DNA of 64,000 nucleotides from JBPCNH01 sp051001455 (GTDB taxonomy: Bacteria; Actinomycetota; CADDZG01; WHSQ01), in contig JBPCNH010000023.1 in NCBI GenBank assembly GCA_051001455.1, forward strand, positions 1 to 64,000, given 5' to 3'. Each line of letters opens with the position of its first letter. Position 1 is the stretch's first letter. Below, in pieces: positions 41,706 to 48,585 of this stretch. The position numbers and the translations under genes were made by a program. The notes under the pieces were generated by a model, which worked only from the letters and a program-made list of their open reading frames with translations, made no database searches and was not told where the DNA came from.

Positions 41706-42629
41706 TTACCGTGGATCGGGTACCACTTTGAAGTCCGCGTAGTGCCACACAATGCGCTCCTCCACGGGCTTCCGTCCGCCCTTCAAGGTGTAGGTGGCGA
41801 TCCGATAGTTTCCCGGCTCGAGCTCCTCTGGTATCCGTGCGTCGATCGAGTAGATGCCCCCGATGCCGACGTCATCGATGCCTCCACCCGGATCGATCGG
41901 GGGCAGGTCGAAGTAGGACTTGCGTCCAGGGCCTCCCACGAAGAGACCCCGCCACATCCACAGCCCGGTGTCTTCGAGCCGATAGAGATCCCACCTGAGA
42001 CCCGAGATCTGCCGACCGGGCGAGAAATGTATCTCGGCGCGCTGACCGGCTTTCAGTCGCGTCGGGCGAATGGTCGCTTTGTTCTCTTCCGCAGGAGCGT
42101 CTGTCGCAAGTGCGTACCCCGGAGGCCCTTCTTCCACGTCGCCCCATTCGCCGCACGGTGGTCCAACGGCAAAGGTGCCCCTGTCGAGGTCGTTCCTATC
42201 GAGGCGCGTCGGAATCACTTCGACCATCCCGACGCGTACTCGCAGTGGGATGCGTGACATCCTTTCGCGGCCTTCGAGCTCATGGCCGACTCTGTCATAC
42301 ACGTCTCCGTGTTGATTCTCGAAGAGGTTCGACTGGGTGCAGTAGAGCATCCGGCGAGGTTCACCGCCGTCTTCTTCTGCAGGGGTCCACGCGGACAAGG
42401 CGATGAAACCTTCCGGCACGGGAGACATCGTCGAAACGAATAGTTCATGTTCCGGTACGTAGAGCACGTCCCGCTCGACCTCTTCCACGGACGCAACGGT
42501 GACCCACTCCTCAGCGGGTGGGACCGGCATATCGGATCCGGGACGTTCGAGGGCGAATGTAGCCACAGCGGCGAGGGCCACGGCCAGTGCCGCCAGCAGC
42601 CAAACCATTCGATGCGAACGATTCATCAT
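41706..42629 (-). CDS. Membrane-anchored protein of unknown function
   Basis: A 307-residue protein with an N-terminal membrane anchor (residues 9-28) and a large extracytoplasmic part. Residues about 90-120 contain MLYCTQSNLFENQHGDVYDR, whose Cys...His-Gly spacing recalls half of a Rieske-like site, but no second Cys/His pair is visible. The C-terminal half looks like an Ig-like beta domain (FSPGRQISGLRWDLYRLEDTG; PGNYRIATYTL). No family can be assigned. It is the last gene before the tRNA-Thr island. Confidence 0.7.
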   Translation of the reverse strand: MMNRSHRMVWLLAALAVALAAVATFALERPGSDMPVPPAEEWVTVASVEEVERDVLYVPEHELFVSTMSPVPEGFIALSAWTPAEEDGGEPRRMLYCTQSNLFENQHGDVYDRVGHELEGRERMSRIPLRVRVGMVEVIPTRLDRNDLDRGTFAVGPPCGEWGDVEEGPPGYALATDAPAEENKATIRPTRLKAGQRAEIHFSPGRQISGLRWDLYRLEDTGLWMWRGLFVGGPGRKSYFDLPPIDPGGGIDDVGIGGIYSIDARIPEELEPGNYRIATYTLKGGRKPVEERIVWHYADFKVVPDPR

Positions 42630-42872
42630 GCAACCTTCGCCGCTTGTCGCCGGTTTCGCCAGCGCAGACAGAAGATTTCGTCAGTATTCAGAGGTTGGCA
42701 CCTAAGGGCTTCCGTTCAGTTATGACGTTGATCAAAGAGACCTCGCTGAACCTTGGCGCTGGCTGTGCTCATCACCATTTTTCCGGACCATCTCGAACTA
42801 ACGATCGATGGGGCACCCGAAGCTCAACGTGACACTTCGGAGGTCGGACTCCTCGGAGTCGCACATTCTGGG

Positions 42873-42945
42873 AGCCGGGGAGGGGAATCGAACCCCTGAC
42901 CTATTCATTACGAGTGAATCGCTCTACCGACTGAGCTACCCCGGC
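42873..42945 (-). tRNA. trnT: tRNA-Thr (CGU anticodon), target of genomic island
   Basis: Acceptor stem GCCGGGG with CCCCGGC, D arm TAGCTCAGTCGGTAGAGC, anticodon stem ATTCA/TGAAT with loop CTCGTAA (anticodon CGT), T arm GGGGTTCGATTCCCC. Its 5' half, from the anticodon loop to the first base, lies in a 41-bp direct repeat whose other copy is at 47072-47112. The gene is complete, but its upstream sequence is now that of the island. Confidence 0.95.
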
Positions 42946-42948
42946 TGG
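42908..42948. repeat. 41-bp direct repeat, left copy (att site in tRNA-Thr)
   Basis: Identical over 41 bp to 47072-47112. It spans the anticodon loop, D arm and 5' acceptor strand of tRNA-Thr(CGU) plus 3 bases. Such duplications are left by site-specific integration into tRNA genes. Confidence 0.93.
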
Positions 42949-43047
42949 GAAAAGGGGAGTCTACCTGCGGGTTTGCATTTGGTCTCTTAGCCAAACCTTA
43001 AGCACAAGGGTTCCAGAGCGATTCACTATGGCCTAGCGTTGTGATGG

Positions 43048-43628
43048 TTGTTCGGCCGAACTCCGTACTTCTTAGAGAAGGCGCACAAAGATGCGCCTCT
43101 TATGCGGAGGAGGCTATCCATGGGAGTTCTTTTGCAGTTCCCCGACGATGAGGAACGCTCCCGGCGTGCACCACAGTTCAAGCGATCTGCCGCGCCGAGA
43201 AAAGTCGGTGAGCCGACGCTCTGTGAGTTGGCCAAGAGTTGGAACGTCTATCTCGATGACGTTGTGAGTCCGAAAACGACCAAGCTCTACCTCGGGGCAG
43301 TTCAGGAGCTTGAAGCTTCATGACGAAGACCGCCGGGGTCGTCCCGGTGTTGAGCAACGTGGACACGGTTTTGATCCTGCGGTGCCTGAAGGACCTCGGC
43401 ATCCGCACCAGTACTTCCACAGCCGACACACGCCGCCGCGGGCTGGTGCAGTTCTTCCGTTGGCTTGTGCAGGAGAAGAACATGTCCAGCGGTGACAACC
43501 CGATGTCCGGTGTCAAGCCACGCAAGGTCGTAGAGAGGGTCATACCTCCGTTGTCCGAGGAGATCATCAACGACCTCCTTGAAGACACGAACGACCGGAA
43601 GGAGAGACCGGTGTACTTCCCAGAATGA
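43048..43628 (+). pseudogene. Remnant of tyrosine integrase (frameshift and C-terminal truncation)
   Basis: Two frames together read as the N-terminal SAM-like domain of a tyrosine integrase. Frame one, to 43323, has LCELAKSWNVYLDDVVSPKT; frame two, from 43320, has ADTRRRGLVQFFRWLVQEK and NPMSGVKPRKVVERVIPPLS. A frameshift separates them near 43320, and the second frame stops at 43626 before the catalytic Arg region. The whole catalytic domain is missing from the following 240 bp, so this is a broken gene. Confidence 0.8.
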
Positions 43629-43832
43629 GCGACGCTTCTTGCCGCTGGGCTCGCAGCCCGAAGGACCGCATGCCAACTAGCTCGTGCTGAACGGTTGGCT
43701 CACCCGAGTAGTTAGCATGCGGCTATGGCAGGGACCTGGGTGACTCGTACGGTTCGACCTCTGGACGGATCCGCCAAGTAACGGGCTGTTGATTTTTGGG
43801 CGGAAAGATCGCAACCCGCGGGGGCCGACTGT

Positions 43833-43861
43833 GCAACCTTTCGGGTGCCTCGGTGCGTTAG
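43833..43861 (+). promoter_or_regulatory. Candidate ECF-type promoter of the plus-strand sigma gene
   Basis: GCAACC (43833-43838), a 17-nt spacer, then CGTTAG (43856-43861), placed 9 nt before the sigma start. It resembles ECF-type -35 (AAC) and -10 (CGT) elements and the candidate promoter of the opposing sigma gene, consistent with autoregulation. Confidence 0.45.
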
Positions 43862-43870
43862 AGAAGTGTG

Positions 43871-44389
43871 ATGGGAACGAGGAATGACCCGCCTAAGGAG
43901 CTATCCGAGTTCTGCATCGAAGAGCATGAGAGGCTGGTTCGCATCCTCAGCCTCTATTGCGGATCCCCTGCTCTCGCCGAAGAGGTCGCTCAGGAGGCTC
44001 TGATCAAAGCCTGCCGGAAGTGGTCCACCGTTCAGCGCATGGAGCATCCAAGGGCGTGGCTACATCGCGTCGGGATGAACATCGCCAACTCCCACTTCAG
44101 GCGAAAGACTGCCGAAAGACGCGCTAACGAACGCGCCGATGTCGCAGCGATAAGAGACTTTCCCGATCACTCCGAAGCGGTCGCCATCCGGGCGGCGGTC
44201 ACCGCTCTCCCGAAGCGCCAACGGGCCGTGGTCCTCCTCCACTACTTCGACGGCCTCACCTATGGCGAGATCGCTCAGCTCCTGGAGTGCCCCGAGAACA
44301 CCGTCAAGTCGCTCGCGCGCCGTGCCCGAGAAAGCCTGCGCAGGTCCGAACAGATAGATCAACCAGAGGAGATACGACATGCCTTCTGA
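43871..44389 (+). CDS. ECF sigma factor (SigE-like), island module 1
   Basis: A 172-residue ECF sigma with region 2 (AEEVAQEALIKACRKW; HPRAWLHRVGMNIANSHFRR) and region 4 (LPKRQRAVVLLHYFDGLTYGEIAQLL; PENTVKSLARRARESLRR). ATG 43871 or the GTG one codon earlier may start it; the candidate promoter is so close that the mRNA would be almost leaderless. It overlaps the downstream membrane-protein gene by 11 nt, the expected layout for sigma and regulator. It is encoded in the tRNA-Thr island. Confidence 0.88.
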   Translation: MGTRNDPPKELSEFCIEEHERLVRILSLYCGSPALAEEVAQEALIKACRKWSTVQRMEHPRAWLHRVGMNIANSHFRRKTAERRANERADVAAIRDFPDHSEAVAIRAAVTALPKRQRAVVLLHYFDGLTYGEIAQLLECPENTVKSLARRARESLRRSEQIDQPEEIRHAF

Positions 44390-45521
44390 CATCGGCTCAC
44401 GGCTCGAAGCAGCTTCGGCCGGTCCATCACAACCCCTGGACGTTGCAACCGTGTGGAAGACGGCGCGTAGACGAAAGCTGATTGCTCGGGCTGTGACGTC
44501 GGCAGCATTGGTGGTTGCGATCTCGGCACCTGCGGGGATCCTCAAGGTCGGAGGTAATCAAAATCGGCCTGTGGCTCCGGCGGATGCCGAGCGCGAACCC
44601 TCGCCTCCCGAGAGATCCGACACGATCCTAATTTGCAACAGCACCAAGGGACAGACTTCCACAAGCTCCAGTCCGAACAAAGCGGGCGTGGAGTGCACGC
44701 CGTACGACATGAGTTTCGCTCGCTATCAGGTGGTGGTGCCCCGGCAGGATGCGGCTTCCGCAAACGATGAAGTCGTCAGCGGAATGGTTGAGTTATCTCC
44801 TGAGTACGGCTCCGCGTGCCTAACCCTCTCAGGACTCTCGTTCTCTCAGGCATCTCTTACGAACGAGCGGACCGTGATCACCTTTTCCTCAGCTAACGCT
44901 AAGGGAGGGAACATCTGTGTGAATGCGATATCAAGGGATCTCGGATTCATTAACGGAAGCTTTGATAGCTTCCATCTCGAGGTGCGATTAGATGATGGGA
45001 GTCTCGTCAAGGTCCCACTCCAATATCTCGACCAATCTGGCGACACCCACCAGGGCCAAGAAGTACCGACTGAATGGGGATACAGCCCGCCGCGTTTCGC
45101 TCGACTAGAAGGATGGTTCTCTTCATCCTCCGGAAAGATGACCGACGGACGCAGCCCAAGTGCATGGGCAGCCACGCTCGATCTCGGAGGGAGGTTCAGT
45201 TACTCGGAGCTACCTCAGATGAACCCAGCCGACATCGTGATCTACGCCCAACTCGTTACCCCTGCCGATTACGTGAATTACCCCCTGAAGCAATTCCCCC
45301 GTCGAGACCTGCCGCTGGACCTCGAAGACGCCGAGATCCATGAGTCGTTCTCAGGACAGTGGGATGAGGAGATCCCGGAGAGGCTGCTGCGGGCACACGT
45401 GGGAGGACATCGGCTCATAGTGTGGACTTGGTTCGGTACGGCGAAGCCGGATGCTTCCATGCTGGATCGAGCGCAAGAGCAGTTGACCAGATTGCGCCTA
45501 CCAGAGCCCTGGAAGGGATAA
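44379..45521 (+). CDS. Membrane-anchored probable anti-sigma partner, island module 1
   Basis: A 380-residue protein with a short cytosolic N-terminus (about 1-34, ending VWKTARRRK), one membrane helix (about 36-55) and a large outer domain that is beta-rich with a few Cys. No zinc-finger ZAS motif is present and no catalytic motif is recognised. The topology and the 11-nt overlap with the sigma gene support an anti-sigma or sensor role, which is inferred. Confidence 0.7.
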   Translation: MPSDIGSRLEAASAGPSQPLDVATVWKTARRRKLIARAVTSAALVVAISAPAGILKVGGNQNRPVAPADAEREPSPPERSDTILICNSTKGQTSTSSSPNKAGVECTPYDMSFARYQVVVPRQDAASANDEVVSGMVELSPEYGSACLTLSGLSFSQASLTNERTVITFSSANAKGGNICVNAISRDLGFINGSFDSFHLEVRLDDGSLVKVPLQYLDQSGDTHQGQEVPTEWGYSPPRFARLEGWFSSSSGKMTDGRSPSAWAATLDLGGRFSYSELPQMNPADIVIYAQLVTPADYVNYPLKQFPRRDLPLDLEDAEIHESFSGQWDEEIPERLLRAHVGGHRLIVWTWFGTAKPDASMLDRAQEQLTRLRLPEPWKG

Positions 45522-45730
45522 GAGGTCCCTGAGAACGCTAGCCTGAACTGGCTCCACCCCACGCCGTAGAACGATCCGGATCGCGGTGGGGCCACTGCTA
45601 GTTGACGTTCTCACGCGTCCCCTTAAGGTTCGGGCCGGGCACCTCGTTCCGCCTCGGGAAGCCGTCGCCACCGCACGAGCTCTCGGTTCCAGGCGGCCCA
45701 CGACTTCTCAGATTGAACTCCCCGGGCGAT

Positions 45731-46366
45731 TTAATAGTTTGTTCTGATGGATGCACGCACAAACTCTGCGATGACTTGTCGGTCCGTTTCGTCCAACGTA
45801 CCTTCCAAGACATCGGTCAGAAAGATGTAGAGATTATGTGTAGTCCACGCGACTCGCGTACCGTCACCAAACACGTCGATTCCGTCAATACTGAAAAAGT
45901 AGCGGTAACCTTCAGTTTCCAGAGTCTGTTCAAATGAGGGCTCAGTCTCTTGAAAGGCCCATAAGTGGAGCTCATTCTGCCCGTTAGCCCCGGTAATCGC
46001 GCTTCCTGTGTCTCCGGTGACACTGTACCCAGCAGCCCTAACGACCTCCCGAGCCCAGTCTGCTTCAGGGCAGTGATCCGCCCACGGGCCCGTCTGGCAG
46101 CTTGCTGTGGAGGCCGGCGTTGAGGGCGAACTGGCGGTTGGGCCTGCTTCAGTCCGACGCTGCGTCTCCGGAAGGATCTGTGTCACTGCCCATCCCACAC
46201 CAATTGCTGAGGCTGCTACGGCGAGACCGGAAGTCAGCAAAGCTAATCGGCGTCTCCTCCTGATTCTGAACACCGTTGATGGGGCGAGTTCTACAACGAT
46301 AATTCGATCGAGCCTCTCGTGAAGTTTCTCGCGAATAGCCTTCTCGATTCGAGGGACCTTATCCAT
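45731..46366 (-). CDS. Membrane-anchored probable anti-sigma partner, island module 2
   Basis: A 211-residue protein with a cytosolic N-terminus (1-40, basic RIRRRRRLAL at the boundary), one membrane helix (about 41-62), a Ser/Thr/Pro linker and an outer domain (92-211) with two Cys near CQTGPWADHC. It overlaps the upstream sigma gene by 8 nt. The layout mirrors module 1, although the sequences of the outer domains are unlike. The anti-sigma role is inferred from topology and coupling. Confidence 0.7.
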   Translation of the reverse strand: MDKVPRIEKAIREKLHERLDRIIVVELAPSTVFRIRRRRRLALLTSGLAVAASAIGVGWAVTQILPETQRRTEAGPTASSPSTPASTASCQTGPWADHCPEADWAREVVRAAGYSVTGDTGSAITGANGQNELHLWAFQETEPSFEQTLETEGYRYFFSIDGIDVFGDGTRVAWTTHNLYIFLTDVLEGTLDETDRQVIAEFVRASIRTNY

Positions 46367-46910
46367 AGAGATCTTCCTCCCTCAGTACCCGTCGCATGGA
46401 CTTTAGAGCTCGATAGGTGCGTGATTTCACCGAACTTGTCGAACATTCAAGTATCCGTGCAGTTTCGAAGAGCGATAAGTCTTCATAAAAGCGAAAGAAG
46501 ATGACAGCCCGCTGTCTCTCTGGTAGCGCCATCAAACATTCCCAAAGCAGATCCTTCTCAGGTATCTCCCCAGAGCCGGACGTGAGTTCAGCACGATCAA
46601 GGCGCTGTATCTTCTCCCTTTCGCGCTGGCGTCTCCGAGTGTTCCCCTTTGCGAGATTCAAGATTGATTTGTTGAGGTAGGCGCGGAAGTTGTTCGGTTG
46701 GGATGTCCTGCCAAAACGGCTGGCGACCCGGACAAATGCTTCTTGAACGACATCTTCCGCAAGGTCTCTGTCAGATGTCAGGAAGTATGCGAAGCGGATG
46801 GCGCTGCTGGCATGCTCGTCGAACAAGACCTCGAGAGTCGCGGTCCTTTTTCCGCTTCGCCCCTTTTGAGTCATTTGCCCGAACATTCGCACACTTCCCC
46901 GAGTCGCCAT
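46359..46910 (-). CDS. ECF sigma factor, island module 2
   Basis: An ECF sigma of about 183 residues with region 2 (DRDLAEDVVQEAFVRVASRF; NNFRAYLNKSILNLAKG) and region 4 (LPERQRAVIFFRFYEDLSLFETARIL; STSSVKSRTYRALKSMRR). ATG 46910 lies 6 nt after a candidate -10, suggesting a leaderless message; ATG 46886 or 46874 are alternatives. It is convergent with module 1 inside the island and uses more AT-rich codons than the chromosome around it. Confidence 0.87.
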   Translation of the reverse strand: MATRGSVRMFGQMTQKGRSGKRTATLEVLFDEHASSAIRFAYFLTSDRDLAEDVVQEAFVRVASRFGRTSQPNNFRAYLNKSILNLAKGNTRRRQREREKIQRLDRAELTSGSGEIPEKDLLWECLMALPERQRAVIFFRFYEDLSLFETARILECSTSSVKSRTYRALKSMRRVLREEDLYG

Positions 46911-46916
46911 ACTGTA

Positions 46917-46944
46917 TAGACGCGGGAACCCCAACGATGGTCGC
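46917..46944 (-). promoter_or_regulatory. Candidate ECF-type promoter of the minus-strand sigma gene
   Basis: GCGACC (46944-46939), a 16-nt spacer, then CGTCTA (46922-46917), 6 nt before the sigma start. It parallels GCAACC-N17-CGTTAG before the other island sigma gene. Confidence 0.45.
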
Positions 46945-47297
46945 GGTGATTTTTTGTATGGACAGTCGATCCCTCTTGCTTTGACTCTGGACTTAGCTGC
47001 CTGTTATCGCCAAATCTCTACGAGAGCGCGGGGGCGAAAACCCAGTAAGCACAAGGGATAGCGCCATTTACTTACGAGTGAATCGCTCTACCGACTGAGC
47101 TACCCCGGCTGGTCCTGCAGCGCCCAACTTTACGCAAACAAGAGCCACTCCCGTACCGAAGCTCCAACCAGGCCCGAAGGCCACGACTTCCCATCCCTAG
47201 TGCCGACGACCCGTGGGGCGGCCTGTCCCGCTCTGCCTTGCCTCCGGAGCGAAGACCGGGGATGCTGGAGTCCGGCATCCTAAGAGGGGAGGAAACC
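46945..47297. other. Non-coding end of the island and flank
   Basis: No convincing gene is seen here. It holds an AT-rich stretch, the inner 12-bp repeat (47046-47057), the right 41-bp att repeat, and chromosomal sequence leading to the C2H2 mini-gene. It would originally have included the native promoter side of tRNA-Thr. Confidence 0.6.
47072..47112. repeat. 41-bp direct repeat, right copy (orphan tRNA-Thr 5' half)
   Basis: A perfect copy of 42908-42948. Only the tRNA 5' half is present; the T arm and 3' acceptor strand are absent, so it is an att remnant and not a tRNA gene. Confidence 0.93.
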
Positions 47298-47432
47298 ATG
47301 GACGTCCTTCAGTGTCCTATCTGTGAACTTCGTTTCACGTCGAGGTCGGAGCTAGAACAACACAAGGCGTTCGATCATCCCGGTATCGATACCGATGAGA
47401 AGGAAGGATCGGGCGGGTCGGAGGGAAGTTAG
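47298..47432 (+). CDS. C2H2 zinc-finger mini-protein
   Basis: A 44-residue protein that is almost only one classic zinc finger: CPICELRFTSRSELEQHKAF followed by DH (Cys-x2-Cys...His-x4-His), then an acidic Gly-rich tail. ATG 47298 has GGGGAGGAAA upstream. Single C2H2 fingers are uncommon in bacteria but small ones occur in Actinomycetota. The role is unknown; nucleic-acid or protein binding is possible. Confidence 0.78.
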   Translation: MDVLQCPICELRFTSRSELEQHKAFDHPGIDTDEKEGSGGSEGS

Positions 47433-47436
47433 CGAT

Positions 47437-48585
47437 TCACCCCACGCGCTCGTTTGCCGGGGGGTTGATCCTCGAGGCGATCGCTACGAAGGTCGCTTCG
47501 ATCGCCAGGAGAGCGTTGGCGTTCTGTTCGAACGTTCCTCTGGTCTCGACGCAGTTCTCTATCGCGGCGATGAGGTCGATGTCGCCGACCGGGGAGGCAG
47601 CCCAGACGCCGAGCTCGGACAGGAGGTCGATGTTCGACACCGCCTCCTCGCCCCCATTGCGGAGCGCGACGACGTCCCGATAGAACGAGGCCAGTGACGC
47701 GAGGGCTTCGCCCAGCACCTCGGCCTCGAGGCGGCGAACCTCACGTTTGTGCCGCTTCGCGAGGGCATTGCGGGCGTTCGCCGTGCCGCGACCCTCACCC
47801 ATCGCGTCGGCGAGCTCTTTGACCTCTTGCTTCTGGGCTTTCTCACGTTCCTTGACCGCTTCCTTGGTGATGCCGATCACTTCGGCCGCCGCGTCCATCG
47901 CATCGATAGGCGAGGTGAGACGATGCGGGAAGCGGGTCCAACTGGCGCGGCGCGCCAGCACACTTTCGTCCTCCGCCAACAACCGCGCTCGCTCGAAGTC
48001 TCCCTCCGACAGACGCGCAGCGAGCATCGCCAATTCCTCCGCGGCCCCGTCGTCCTCGAGCATCTCGATGATGCGCGCCTCCGAGACCGGATCCAAGCGG
48101 ATGATGCGGCAACGCGACCTGATCGTCTCTAGGACCTCCTCCTCGTTATCCGAGATCAGCACGAACGTCGTGTCGGGGTGGGGTTCCTCGAGTGTCTTCA
48201 GGATTGCGTTCTGAGCCGGCTCGTTCATGCGGTCCGCTTCTTCGATGATGAAGATCTTGCGGCGCGCCTCGAAAGGTGAACGTGATGCTTCAGGGATGAC
48301 TATCTCTCTGATCACGTCCACAGGGATCAACGGACCTTCGGGAACGACGTGGTGAACGTCGGGATGGCGATGGCGCATTATCCGCGCACACGCCGAGCAC
48401 GTCCCACAGCCGACACCCGGCTCGATCGGGCAGTTCATCGCTGCCGCCATCGCTACCGCAGCCAAGCGTTTCCCCGAGCCACGCGGTCCGAGTAGCAACC
48501 ACGAGTGTGGGATGTCGCCGGAGAGGATCTGACGCGCCAGCCCCTCGATCACCCGGGAGCCGTCGAGCTTGCTCCAGACGTTCAT
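47437..48585 (-). CDS. holB: DNA polymerase III delta' subunit (clamp loader)
   Basis: A 382-residue AAA+ protein. It has Walker A GPRGSGKR, a four-Cys zinc module (CPIEPGVGCGTCSACARI), KTLEEPHPDTTFVLIS, and the SRC motif in IRSRCRII. It is part of the clamp loader that places the sliding clamp on DNA. ATG 48585 overlaps the MFS-tmk stop (ATGA). The open frame continues to 49182 but that part is inside tmk. Confidence 0.9.
   Translation of the reverse strand: MNVWSKLDGSRVIEGLARQILSGDIPHSWLLLGPRGSGKRLAAVAMAAAMNCPIEPGVGCGTCSACARIMRHRHPDVHHVVPEGPLIPVDVIREIVIPEASRSPFEARRKIFIIEEADRMNEPAQNAILKTLEEPHPDTTFVLISDNEEEVLETIRSRCRIIRLDPVSEARIIEMLEDDGAAEELAMLAARLSEGDFERARLLAEDESVLARRASWTRFPHRLTSPIDAMDAAAEVIGITKEAVKEREKAQKQEVKELADAMGEGRGTANARNALAKRHKREVRRLEAEVLGEALASLASFYRDVVALRNGGEEAVSNIDLLSELGVWAASPVGDIDLIAAIENCVETRGTFEQNANALLAIEATFVAIASRINPPANERVG

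Larger units (their letters stand above)
42908..47112. mobile_element. 4.2-kb genomic island integrated in tRNA-Thr(CGU)
   Basis: Bounded by perfect 41-bp repeats of the tRNA 5' half. It contains a frameshifted, truncated integrase next to the intact tRNA, then two convergent ECF sigma/anti-sigma-like modules. The base composition of the right half (45.6-47.0 kb) is visibly more AT-rich than its surroundings. A 12-bp direct repeat (taagcacaaggg) lies just inside both ends (42999-43010 and 47046-47057), possibly integrase arm sites. The catalytic part of the integrase is gone, so the island should be immobile without help. Confidence 0.85.

Noticed and set aside
47072..47112. A second tRNA-Thr gene
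   Set aside because: Only the 5' half is present; T arm and 3' acceptor strand are missing, so it is an att remnant.
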